This document shows positions 1 through 6,341 of a stretch of DNA of 14,063 nt, one piece after another. The position numbers and the translations under genes are program-made. Every line of letters begins with the position of its first letter. Position 1 is the stretch's first letter. Source of the DNA: JAUSKF01 sp964355005 (lineage in GTDB: Bacteria > Patescibacteriota > Minisyncoccia > UBA6257 > WO2-44-18); assembly GCA_964355005.1 (NCBI GenBank), contig CAYHBX010000021.1, positions 1 to 14,063 on the forward strand, read 5' to 3'. The notes beneath the pieces were generated by a model. The model had not been told where the DNA came from and did not search any database. It saw nothing but the letters and a program-made list of their open reading frames with translations.

Positions 1-1641
1 AATACTATTTTTTCCGTAAAGCGTCTGATTGGCCGGAAATTTAGCTACGCGGAAGTTCAAAATGATAAAAAGTGGTTGCCATACGAGATAAAGGAATCGG
101 CCACCGGGGGTGTTGAGGTAAAGATGGGGGATGATTGGTATAAACCGGAGGAGATTTCCGCCATGGTTTTGGCGAAATTGAAAGCCGATGCCGAGGCCAA
201 GTTAGGAGAAAAAGTGGAAGAAGCGATCATTACCGTTCCGGCTTATTTTGACGACAGCCAGCGCCAGGCAACGAAAAATGCCGGGGAAATCGCCGGATTA
301 ACGGTGCGAAGAATTATTAATGAACCGACCGCGGCCGCTTTGGCTTATGGGCTGGATAAGAAAAAAGACGAGCAGATAGTCGTTTATGACTTCGGCGGGG
401 GAACGTTTGATGTTTCTGTTTTGGAGGTGGGAGGCGATACCGTAGAAGTAAAATCTACCGGAGGCGATACTCACTTGGGCGGGGACGATTTGGATAAACG
501 GGTAATTGAATATTTGGTGGGCGAATATAAAAAATTGGAAGGCGTTGATTTGGCTAAGGACGCGCTGGCCCTTCAGCGTTTGAAGGAAGCCGCCGAGCGC
601 GCCAAACATGAACTTTCCACTTCCTTTGAAACCGAAATTAATCTTCCCTATATCACTTCGGATGCTTCCGGTCCGCGTCACTTCCTGATGAAGTTGAGCC
701 GTAGCAAACTGGAAGAATTAGTCCGCGATCTGATCGACCGCTCCATTGAGATATTGGATAAAACTATTAAAGAAGCGGGATTTAAAATTTCCGATATTGA
801 CGAGATCGTGTTGGTTGGCGGTCAGACCAGAATGCCGGCGATGCAGGAAGCGGTTAAGAAGTTTTTTGGCAAAGAACCGCATAAAAGTTTAAATCCCGAT
901 GAAGTGGTGGCGCTGGGCGCCGCGGTACAGGCCGGTATTTTGCAGGGCGAGGTAAAAGACGTGCTTCTGCTGGATGTGACTCCTCTTTCTCTTGGAATTG
1001 AAACTCTCGGCGGCGTATTTACGAAATTGATAGAGAAAAATACAACCGTTCCAACCGCGAAGTCTCAAGTATTTTCCACCGCGGCCGATAACCAGCCGTC
1101 AGTGGAAATTCACATTCTGCAGGGAGAACGGGAGATTTCTTCCGGAAACAAAACCTTGGCGCGATTTATGTTGGACGGAATACCGCCGGCGCCGAGAGGA
1201 ACCCCGCAGATTGAGGTAACTTTTGATATTGATGCCAACGGGATTGTCAGCGTTTCAGCGAAGGATAAAGCCAGTGGCAAAACCCAGTCTGTCCGCATTG
1301 AAGCGAATACGAGTTTGTCTAAAGAAGAAATAGAGAAATTGAAAGCGGAAGCCGTTCAGTATGCCGAAGAAGATCGTAAGAAAAAAGAACTGGCGGAAGC
1401 TCACAACAATGCCGAGAATCTTATCTACGCTTCTGAAAAAGCTTTAAAAGACGGCGGCGAAAAAGTTCCGGCGGAAGTTAAAGATGCTGTCACTAAAAAA
1501 ATTGAGGCCGTGAAGACGGTAAAAGATAGCCAAGATGCCGCCGCCATCAAAGCCGCTACTGATGCCTTGTCCGCGGAGATTCAAAAAATCGGTCAGGCGA
1601 TGTACGGCAAGAACCCGGGGACTCAGCCTAAGCAGGAGTAG
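1..1641 (+). CDS. dnaK: DnaK (Hsp70 chaperone), 5' truncated by window edge
   Basis: ATP-dependent Hsp70 chaperone that holds and refolds client proteins in the cytoplasm with DnaJ and GrpE. The frame is open from base 1, so 546 residues are visible; by comparison with E. coli DnaK (638 aa) about 65 N-terminal residues lie outside. Seen: AITVPAYF-type motif (EAIITVPAYFDDSQRQAT), NEPTAAALAYGLD, phosphate-2 loop VYDFGGGTFDVS, GGDTHLGGDDLD, adenosine motif VLVGGQTRMPAMQ, the interdomain linker VLLLDVTPLSLGIE, and the substrate-binding sandwich through PQIEVTFDIDANGIVSVSAKD, followed by a helical lid. The tail ends in KNPGTQPKQE and lacks the acidic EEVD-like end seen in E. coli DnaK. A membrane-protein gene and dnaJ follow on the same strand. 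Identification is certain. Confidence 0.98.
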   Translation, partial: NTIFSVKRLIGRKFSYAEVQNDKKWLPYEIKESATGGVEVKMGDDWYKPEEISAMVLAKLKADAEAKLGEKVEEAIITVPAYFDDSQRQATKNAGEIAGLTVRRIINEPTAAALAYGLDKKKDEQIVVYDFGGGTFDVSVLEVGGDTVEVKSTGGDTHLGGDDLDKRVIEYLVGEYKKLEGVDLAKDALALQRLKEAAERAKHELSTSFETEINLPYITSDASGPRHFLMKLSRSKLEELVRDLIDRSIEILDKTIKEAGFKISDIDEIVLVGGQTRMPAMQEAVKKFFGKEPHKSLNPDEVVALGAAVQAGILQGEVKDVLLLDVTPLSLGIETLGGVFTKLIEKNTTVPTAKSQVFSTAADNQPSVEIHILQGEREISSGNKTLARFMLDGIPPAPRGTPQIEVTFDIDANGIVSVSAKDKASGKTQSVRIEANTSLSKEEIEKLKAEAVQYAEEDRKKKELAEAHNNAENLIYASEKALKDGGEKVPAEVKDAVTKKIEAVKTVKDSQDAAAIKAATDALSAEIQKIGQAMYGKNPGTQPKQE

Positions 1642-1646
1642 GGGCG

Positions 1647-1655
1647 TGATATAAT
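1647..1655 (+). promoter_or_regulatory. Extended -10 promoter (TGa TATAAT) just before the 1664 gene
   Basis: TG at 1647-1648, one base, then consensus TATAAT at 1650-1655. The ATG at 1664 follows after 8 bases, so transcription would start about at the start codon and give a leaderless or nearly leaderless mRNA. No Shine-Dalgarno fits in the gap. No clear -35 was seen, as is usual for extended -10 promoters. Confidence 0.6.
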
Positions 1656-1663
1656 TAATACAG

Positions 1664-2593
1664 ATGCTGAATGGGCTCTCGTTCAAGTTCCTCTATTTAG
1701 GAGCAGGATTAGTCGGTATCGCCGGCCTTTTTAGCTTTTTGCTCCGAGGATTCACCAACTCTCCTCATCTCGGTAATTTTATCGTTGCCTCTGTTGCCGG
1801 GCTGGCCTTTTTGGGTATTTTGTCCGTATTTAATATATTGTCGGAAAATAGGTTTGCCGCTTTGACCGGTTTTGTGATTTCCGCGCTGGCTTTATCCGCC
1901 GGATTCTTTAACAGCAATTTGTGGGTTTCCGGGGCCGGAGCGTTTATCGCTATGGTGGTTTTCTTTTGGGCTTATCAGGAGGTTCGGCAGGATTTGAAAA
2001 ATAATCTGACGATCCGGTTTTGGAGGGTCGCGCATCGCTCCGCGGGGTATGCCTCCTCCGGGCTGGCAATTTTTTCAATAATGGCGTATCTGTCTTTATT
2101 TAATTTCTCTGACCCGGATTCTTTACGAAAAACTTTAGAGGTAGCCATTAAACCATTGGAGCCGATCTTCGCGAGTTATATACCTAATTTCACCATCAGA
2201 AGCACCATTACCCAATTGGCTACCGGACTTTTGCCGGATGATATTAAAATTTTGCCGGTAGAATTGAAAAATCAGGCGATTGCCCAAGCGACCGACCGGA
2301 TAGTGGTACTACTTGGTAATTACGTGAAAACTCCGATCCGGGCCGGTGACCGGATGATTGATATTGTTTATCGGGCGACATTGGGCAAGTTGCTGGATTA
2401 CTCTCCGATAGCGCGAACCGTAGTAATGATTCTAGTCGGAGTCATTATCTATTTCTTATTGAAATTTTTGCTTATCTTCGCGAACTGGATCAGCGCCGGT
2501 ATCAGCTATTTACTTTTCGCGGGATTAAAAAGGATCGGATTTTTTGAAATTCAATTGCAGCAGATAGACAAAGAAGTTATAGTTATCAAGTAA
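1664..2593 (+). CDS. Multi-pass membrane protein, unknown function
   Basis: 309-residue protein between dnaK and dnaJ. Hydrophobic segments near residues 9-27, 38-59, 64-82, 86-104 and 128-148 form an N-terminal bundle. A mostly soluble segment of about 100 residues follows (roughly 150-250, with PNFTIRSTITQLATGLLP and a run to AGDRMIDIVYRATLGKLLDYSP). Two more membrane segments lie near 252-272 and 275-297. The soluble part probably lies on the outer face between helices, but topology was not computed. I do not recognise the family. The start is the ATG 8 bases after an extended -10 box; there is no Shine-Dalgarno. The position suggests a link to envelope stress or folding, but that is only neighbourhood inference. 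Confidence 0.85.
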   Translation: MLNGLSFKFLYLGAGLVGIAGLFSFLLRGFTNSPHLGNFIVASVAGLAFLGILSVFNILSENRFAALTGFVISALALSAGFFNSNLWVSGAGAFIAMVVFFWAYQEVRQDLKNNLTIRFWRVAHRSAGYASSGLAIFSIMAYLSLFNFSDPDSLRKTLEVAIKPLEPIFASYIPNFTIRSTITQLATGLLPDDIKILPVELKNQAIAQATDRIVVLLGNYVKTPIRAGDRMIDIVYRATLGKLLDYSPIARTVVMILVGVIIYFLLKFLLIFANWISAGISYLLFAGLKRIGFFEIQLQQIDKEVIVIK

Positions 2594-2616
2594 AAAGTTT
2601 ATAAAGTTCGTAAAGT

Positions 2617-2633
2617 TATAAAGTTGTATGAGT
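2617..2633 (+). repeat. Short dispersed repeat over the dnaJ start (copy A)
   Basis: The motif TATAAAGTTGTATGAGT covers the dnaJ ATG (2628). It is nearly identical to plus-strand bases 5452-5468 at the start of the solute-binding protein gene (one T/C difference). Upstream it is preceded by further imperfect units of the type TAAAGTT (2591-2616). The TATAAA in it could serve as the dnaJ -10 box. Confidence 0.55.
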
Positions 2634-3727
2634 AAAGATTATTACAAAATTTTGGGGGTTGAGAAAACAGCCACCGAAGATGATATAAAAAAGGCTTACC
2701 GTAAGCTGGCGCATCAATATCACCCGGACAAAGCCGGGGGGAATGCCGAGAAATTCAAAGAAGTCAGCGAGGCCTACCAAATTTTGTCTAATAAAGATAA
2801 GCGAACTCAATATGATCGCTTTGGGCGTGTTTTCGATGGAGCGGGAGGCTCGCCGTTTGGCGGGGGTAATCCTTTCGGGGGTGGGATGGAATTTGGCTTT
2901 GGTTTTGATCCGAGTAATCCGGACGAGATGGGTAATATCAGTGATATATTCGAGGCCTTTTTTGAGGGCATGGGCGTTAAGAAGAGGAAGAATTATCACC
3001 GGGGGCCGATATTGAGATAATCCAGGAAATTTCTTTGGAGGAGGCGTTCCGGGGCGCCGAAAAAATTATTAAGACCCGATCCTTTTTCGCGTGTGATGCT
3101 TGCGCCGGTTTTGGCTATGAAAAAAGCGCGGGTTCCGTAGAATGCTCTACCTGTAGCGGGCGCGGAGAAATAAAAGAATCCCGCAGCACATTTTTTGGAA
3201 GTTTTGCTCAAGTGAAAACCTGCCCGAAATGTTTTGGTAGCGGACAGGTTCCAAACAAACCATGTAAGAATTGCGGACAGACCGGAAGAGTTTCGGGCGC
3301 GCGTGAAGTGACCATAGAAATAGCTCCCGGAATCAATGATGAGCAGCTGATCAAGATCCCTAGGTCCGGCGAGGCGGGAGAGCGCGGCGCGGAATCGGGA
3401 GATTTGTATGTCAGAGTAAAAATTGCTCCGCATAAATTATTCATCCGGAAAGGTGATGACCTGATCATCAAAGCCGAGGCGGATTTAGCCGGTATTTTAC
3501 TTGGGGAAAAGATAGATATCCCGACTATTGGAGGAAACCGGTTGCGGGTGGAAATCCCGGCTGGCGCGAGTTTGAAGAATTATCTGAAAGTCCCAGGCGA
3601 GGGAATGAGCCGGTTTGGCGGCCGAGGCCGCGGCGATCTTTATATTGATCTGGATGTCAGAACTCCTAAAAAAGTAAGCCCGAAAGTTAAAAAGCTTCTT
3701 GAGGATCTCCGCGGCGAGTTAAGCTAG
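2628..3727 (+). CDS. dnaJ: DnaJ (Hsp40) co-chaperone, split by a -1 frameshift at 3001-3005
   Basis: J-domain co-chaperone that delivers clients to DnaK and stimulates its ATPase. Frame one (2628-3020) gives the J domain with HPD at residues 32-34 and a Gly/Phe-rich region ending near residue 105, then runs into TAA at 3018. The reading continues one base back as GADIEIIQEISLEEAFRGAEK, the usual DnaJ sequence before the zinc finger. Four Cys pairs follow (CDACAGFG, CSTCSGRG, CPKCFGSG, CKNCGQTG; about 156-216 after repair) and the C-terminal client-binding domain to 3727. One extra G in the GGGGG run at 3001-3005 restores a 366-residue protein, normal for type I DnaJ. The cause may be a homopolymer error, a real mutation or, less likely, slippage on G. 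A TATAAA box lies 5 bases before the ATG. Confidence 0.93.
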
Positions 3728-3730
3728 TCT

Positions 3731-3810
3731 GTCATTGCGAGCGAGCGAAGCGAGCGCGGCAATCTAACAATAATATTTTTGTAAGATTGCTTCGACTTAC
3801 TCGCAATGAC
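3731..3810. repeat. 80 bp inverted repeat between convergent genes (copy 1)
   Basis: The ends GTCATTGCGAG and CTCGCAATGAC are perfect inverted repeats, with a second paired block inside (GCAATCTaaca / tgtaAGATTGC) and a T-rich loop. The element begins 3 bases after the dnaJ stop and ends exactly at the stop codon of the minus-strand solute-binding protein gene, so its hairpin may end transcripts from both sides. A related copy lies at 13123-13197. Elements with GTCATTGCGAG...CAATCT ends are scattered in many bacterial genomes; they resemble MITE- or REP-like repeats. Confidence 0.85.
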
Positions 3811-5469
3811 CTACTTGAACACTCTCGCGGTCTTCAGATACCACTGATTGACGTTATCAAAGCGATTGGAGGAATAAGCGATCGGGCCGTCCGGAAAACC
3901 GCCCAAGTTTTTTGTCGTAGCGTAAATATAATTTGGCGAGTAAAGGAAAGCCGCCGGCTTGGCGTCATTGATGGTTTTCTGGATCTTGGATAACGCCTGA
4001 TTTCGCGCTGATTCATCCAGAGTTTGCCGCACGGATTCCAGCAGGGTGTCCACGTTCTTGTCGTTAAAAAGCGCGAGATTTAGCCCGGGATCGAATCTTT
4101 GGGAGGAATGCCAGAAGGAAAATACATCCGCGTTCTGGTTTAAGGTGTTTCCGAAGAGGATCATTTGATAGTTGCGCGGTTTTATGATTCCACCGATTAT
4201 ATCGGCGGATTTTAAGACAGCCGGATTTATCCTGACGCCGATTTTGGACCAGTCATTTTTTAGTTTGTCGGCCGTAGCCGCGAGAAAACTAACATCCGGA
4301 ACAACTAGGTCGAACTCCAGGGCAACTTTGGTTTTTTGGATAAGTTTTTCCCGGATGCCTTTTTCATTTAATTTCCAGCCGGCTTTGTCCAGAGTAGTGG
4401 AAGCTTTTTCTAATGAAAATTCCTCTCCGGCATAGACACTCGCGTCATAACCGAGAGTGTTTTGAGGGATCGGTCCGAATGACGGTTCGCTATGGCCGGA
4501 CATCAGATCGCTAACCAAACCGGCGCGGTCAGTGGCGAGATTCAGAGCTATTCGGACATCTTTTTCTTTTAGCGCCAGGCTGGTATTCGGATTGAGGAAG
4601 ACCGCGTAGTACCGGGATCGGGGCGTCTCAAAATTGTTATGACTAATTCGCAATGCTTCCAGATCGCCGGGCTCCAGACTGCCCAATCCGTCTATAGATT
4701 TGGTATTGAACGCGGCAATGGCGTCTTTTTTGCTGGCGAAGAAACGGACGGAGATATTTTTAATATAAGCGAGTTTGCCGGCGTAATGTTTGTTAGCGGT
4801 CAGGTAATAACGCTCAATAAAGCCGTCGGAACGTTTTTCGTAACTGATAAAGCGGTAGGGGCCGCTGCCGACGGGTTTAAGACTGAATTCCGAAAGGCGG
4901 AAATTTTGCGGCGGAATATTCTCAAACACGTGCTTTGGGGCGATTCGGAGCGATCGCAAATTTTGCAAAAAGAACGCGTAAGTGTTTTTCAAAGAGAGGC
5001 GCAGTTCCCGCTCGCTCAACCGTTCCATGGTAACGCCTTGCCAGGTCGCTAGAAGCGGGGAGCGGGAATCCGGGTCCTGGACGGTGCTGATGGTGAAAAT
5101 TACATCATCGGAAGTGATCGGTGTTCCGTCGCTCCATTTAATGTCCGGTTTCAAAGTGATGGTCCAGGTTTTTTGTTCCGCGTCGGCTTGATATTTTTCC
5201 GTGAGGTCCAATAAGCCGGCGAATAGCAAAGTTATCAGATCCCGGTCCGCGTCATTTTCTCCGGCGATTAGCGGATTGATCGCGACCGGCTGACCAACCA
5301 CGCCCTCAACATAATTACCGCCTTCTACCGGTGTGGCTTCGGTATTTTGGTAGTACAAAATGAATGCCAGCGTGATTCCGGAAACCAAAAACACCACCGA
5401 AGCTCCAATGAAGATTCCTCGTTCTTTTATCGAAAAGGACCTATAAAGCTGTATGAGTTTATAAAACAA
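3811..5469 (-). CDS. Membrane-anchored peptide/solute-binding protein, family 5 (DppA/OppA-like)
   Basis: 552-residue extracellular solute-binding protein of the SBP_bac_5 type, the receptor part of peptide/nickel ABC importers. Seen: family signature near the N-terminus (YVEGVVGQPVAINPLIA...DRDLITLLFAGLLDL), IKWSDGTPITSDDVIFTI, GSGPYRFISYEKRSDG, and a C-terminal lobe with AWKL-type and YSPNYIYA stretches. One membrane helix (about residues 19-40) anchors it; there is no lipobox Cys. The start is TTG at 5469: an in-frame TGA lies two codons upstream and no ATG precedes the helix. It overlaps the end of secG by 11 bases, so translation is probably coupled. The first residues (FYKLIQLYRSF) come from a short dispersed repeat. 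No permease or ATPase gene is in the window, so it is an orphan here and the substrate cannot be given. Confidence 0.92.
   Translation of the reverse strand: MFYKLIQLYRSFSIKERGIFIGASVVFLVSGITLAFILYYQNTEATPVEGGNYVEGVVGQPVAINPLIAGENDADRDLITLLFAGLLDLTEKYQADAEQKTWTITLKPDIKWSDGTPITSDDVIFTISTVQDPDSRSPLLATWQGVTMERLSERELRLSLKNTYAFFLQNLRSLRIAPKHVFENIPPQNFRLSEFSLKPVGSGPYRFISYEKRSDGFIERYYLTANKHYAGKLAYIKNISVRFFASKKDAIAAFNTKSIDGLGSLEPGDLEALRISHNNFETPRSRYYAVFLNPNTSLALKEKDVRIALNLATDRAGLVSDLMSGHSEPSFGPIPQNTLGYDASVYAGEEFSLEKASTTLDKAGWKLNEKGIREKLIQKTKVALEFDLVVPDVSFLAATADKLKNDWSKIGVRINPAVLKSADIIGGIIKPRNYQMILFGNTLNQNADVFSFWHSSQRFDPGLNLALFNDKNVDTLLESVRQTLDESARNQALSKIQKTINDAKPAAFLYSPNYIYATTKNLGGFPDGPIAYSSNRFDNVNQWYLKTARVFK
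5452..5468 (+). repeat. Short dispersed repeat at the solute-binding protein start (copy B)
   Basis: TATAAAGCTGTATGAGT on the plus strand matches 2617-2633 with one difference. Here it is read antisense and encodes the first residues (KLIQLY) of the solute-binding protein. It continues as TTATAAAAC into the secG end. Confidence 0.55.
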
Positions 5470-5680
5470 GGTTCAGCAAAGCGAGTCCGCCGAAAGCGAA
5501 AGCTAGGACGATAGTGGCCGCGAAAATAGTTTTTTCCAGTCCGCGGCGCGTTTGATAGAAGCCGTCGCCACCGGAACCGCCAAAGATGCCTAAACCGCCG
5601 GCCGAAGCCCGCTCCTGTAGCAAGATTAAAATGATTAGAACGATAGAAACAACAACCTGGGCGATAGAAATTATGTCCAT
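5459..5680 (-). CDS. secG: SecG, preprotein translocase subunit
   Basis: 73-residue SecG, the small accessory subunit of the SecYEG channel that helps SecA-driven export. Two membrane helices (about residues 4-22 and 50-71) are joined by the typical Gly-rich cytoplasmic loop with LLQERASAGGLGIFGGSGGDGFYQTRRGLEK. This matches the family pattern of helix, LLQ, then GGLG and FG/FY motifs. The length is usual for SecG. Its ATG shares one base with the TAA of the upstream holin-like gene, and its 3' end overlaps the solute-binding protein gene by 11 bases, so the three form one tightly packed minus-strand operon. Confidence 0.95.
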   Translation of the reverse strand: MDIISIAQVVVSIVLIILILLQERASAGGLGIFGGSGGDGFYQTRRGLEKTIFAATIVLAFAFGGLALLNLVL

Positions 5681-6033
5681 TATTTTAGAATTTTTGTTAC
5701 GTAGCTGATTGTGGCGTTAACTGCTCCGATTACGACGGTCGCGAGAATTAACGGAATGAACCCATTTATTGTAATGCCTTCCGAATAGATGTCAACCAGA
5801 TAAATTAAGATTCCATTGAGAACAAATGGGCCTATTCCGAGCGTTAACCAAAGTAATGGCTTTAAAATGATGCGGACGGCGGGCAGAATTAGAGAGTTGG
5901 CGAGCGTGAACAAGGCGATCACGGTAAGCAGGCCGAATAAGTCATCAATGACAACGAAGCCGCCAATTAGGCGTTCGGCGGCCATCAGAGCCAACCAGTT
6001 AGAAATTAAACCGACCACTATCCTAACAATCAT
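5680..6033 (-). CDS. Small membrane protein, phage-holin-4_2/YvlD-like
   Basis: 117-residue protein with about four membrane helices (MIVRIVVGLISNWLALMAAERLIGG; LFGLLTVIALFTLANSLILPAVRIIL; LLWLTLGIGPFVLNGILIYLVDIY; GFIPLILATVVIGAVNATISYVTKI). The pattern of short helices with NxxLxPxxxxLxLPxxxLTLG-type text fits the Phage_holin_4_2 family (YvlD in Bacillus), whose members are mostly chromosomal envelope proteins of unclear function. I choose ATG 6033, not the longer frame to 6123, because an extended -10 box lies at 6040-6048 and the upstream codons are repeat sequence. It heads the operon with secG and the solute-binding protein. Confidence 0.8.
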   Translation of the reverse strand: MIVRIVVGLISNWLALMAAERLIGGFVVIDDLFGLLTVIALFTLANSLILPAVRIILKPLLWLTLGIGPFVLNGILIYLVDIYSEGITINGFIPLILATVVIGAVNATISYVTKILK

Positions 6034-6039
6034 TTTTAT

Positions 6040-6048
6040 ATTATAGCA
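6040..6048 (-). promoter_or_regulatory. Extended -10 promoter (TGc TATAAT) of the holin-secG-SBP operon
   Basis: Reading the minus strand, TGC at 6048-6046 is followed by TATAAT at 6045-6040, then six bases and the ATG at 6033. The transcript should begin at or next to the start codon and be leaderless. No good -35 was found at 16-18 bases. Confidence 0.65.
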
Positions 6049-6070
6049 CGAGGCTATGTCAGGGGTGGTG

Positions 6071-6103
6071 CCAACCTGCCTGCCGGTGGGCAGGGCTATT
6101 GGA
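6071..6103. repeat. GC-rich palindromic repeat in the divergent intergenic region
   Basis: CCTGCC...GGCAGG arms (about 6075-6094) flanked by CCAA/TTGG form an imperfect palindrome. It lies between the minus-strand operon promoter and the promoter of the 6151 RNA. It shares the CCTGCCTnCCG type of core with the repeat inside uvrC at 7213-7253. Confidence 0.55.
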
Positions 6104-6116
6104 CCATTACGGGGGG

Positions 6117-6145
6117 TTGACAAATGGTGCGTCCTAGTATATAAT
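6117..6145 (+). promoter_or_regulatory. Consensus sigma70 promoter for the structured RNA
   Basis: TTGACA at 6117-6122, a spacer of exactly 17 bases, and TATAAT at 6140-6145: a full match to both hexamers. The predicted start is near 6151-6153, which is the first base of the RNA's closing stem. This is the strongest promoter in the window and implies abundant expression. Confidence 0.9.
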
Positions 6146-6150
6146 ATTAA

Positions 6151-6341
6151 GGTAGCTAAGCAGAGGCAAGGACCATTTTTGCGGCAGGGGAATTGTGACC
6201 ATCGTACAGTTCCGGGGACTGTGGCGCCACTGAGACGTATAGATTCTCAGAGGAGGTCGACCGAAAACCCGCGCAGGCGAGGAGGCCTGCTTCAACCCCC
6301 AGCGCTTAGCGTACCCACCAGGACATCCTGGTGGTTTTTTT
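6151..6341 (+). ncRNA. Structured non-coding RNA, family not recognised
   Basis: About 165 nt plus terminator, with no convincing open reading frame. The two ends pair: GGTA/TACC (6151-6154 with 6312-6315) and GCTAAGC/GCTTAGC (6155-6161 with 6304-6310). Inside are GGGG-aa-TTG with CAACCCC (6187-6195/6293-6299) and TGACC with GGTCG (6196-6200/6255-6259). Three hairpins follow: 6206-6222 (ACAGTTC/GGACTGT), 6230-6250 (CTGAGA/TCTCAG) and 6273-6290 (GCAGGC/GCCTGC). The layout is a multibranched RNA under a consensus promoter and with its own terminator. It lacks the marks of tmRNA, RNase P RNA and 4.5S RNA. 6S RNA or the raiA-type RNA are candidates I could not confirm. Helices were found by eye, not by folding software. 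Confidence 0.75.
6315..6341 (+). terminator. Intrinsic terminator of the structured RNA
   Basis: CCACCAGG (6315-6322), loop ACAT, CCTGGTGG (6327-6334), then seven T. The T run overlaps the stop codon of uvrC (6340-6342, minus strand). On the minus strand the hairpin has no T run after it, so it does not serve uvrC as an intrinsic terminator. Confidence 0.9.

Noticed and set aside
2591..2633. CRISPR-like or tandem array suggested by TAAAGTT units
   Set aside because: Only a few imperfect short units, with no spacers and no cas genes in the window.
6034..6123. N-terminal extension of the holin-like protein to 6123
   Set aside because: The extension (MSTPRNGPIALPTGRQVG...) is palindromic repeat read as protein and lies upstream of the promoter box.
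6151..6315. Naming the RNA as tmRNA, RNase P RNA or 4.5S RNA
   Set aside because: No tRNA-like ends or T loop (tmRNA), no GAGGAAAGUCC/ACAGA core (RNase P), no GGUCCGGAAGGAAGCAGCC-type loop (SRP).
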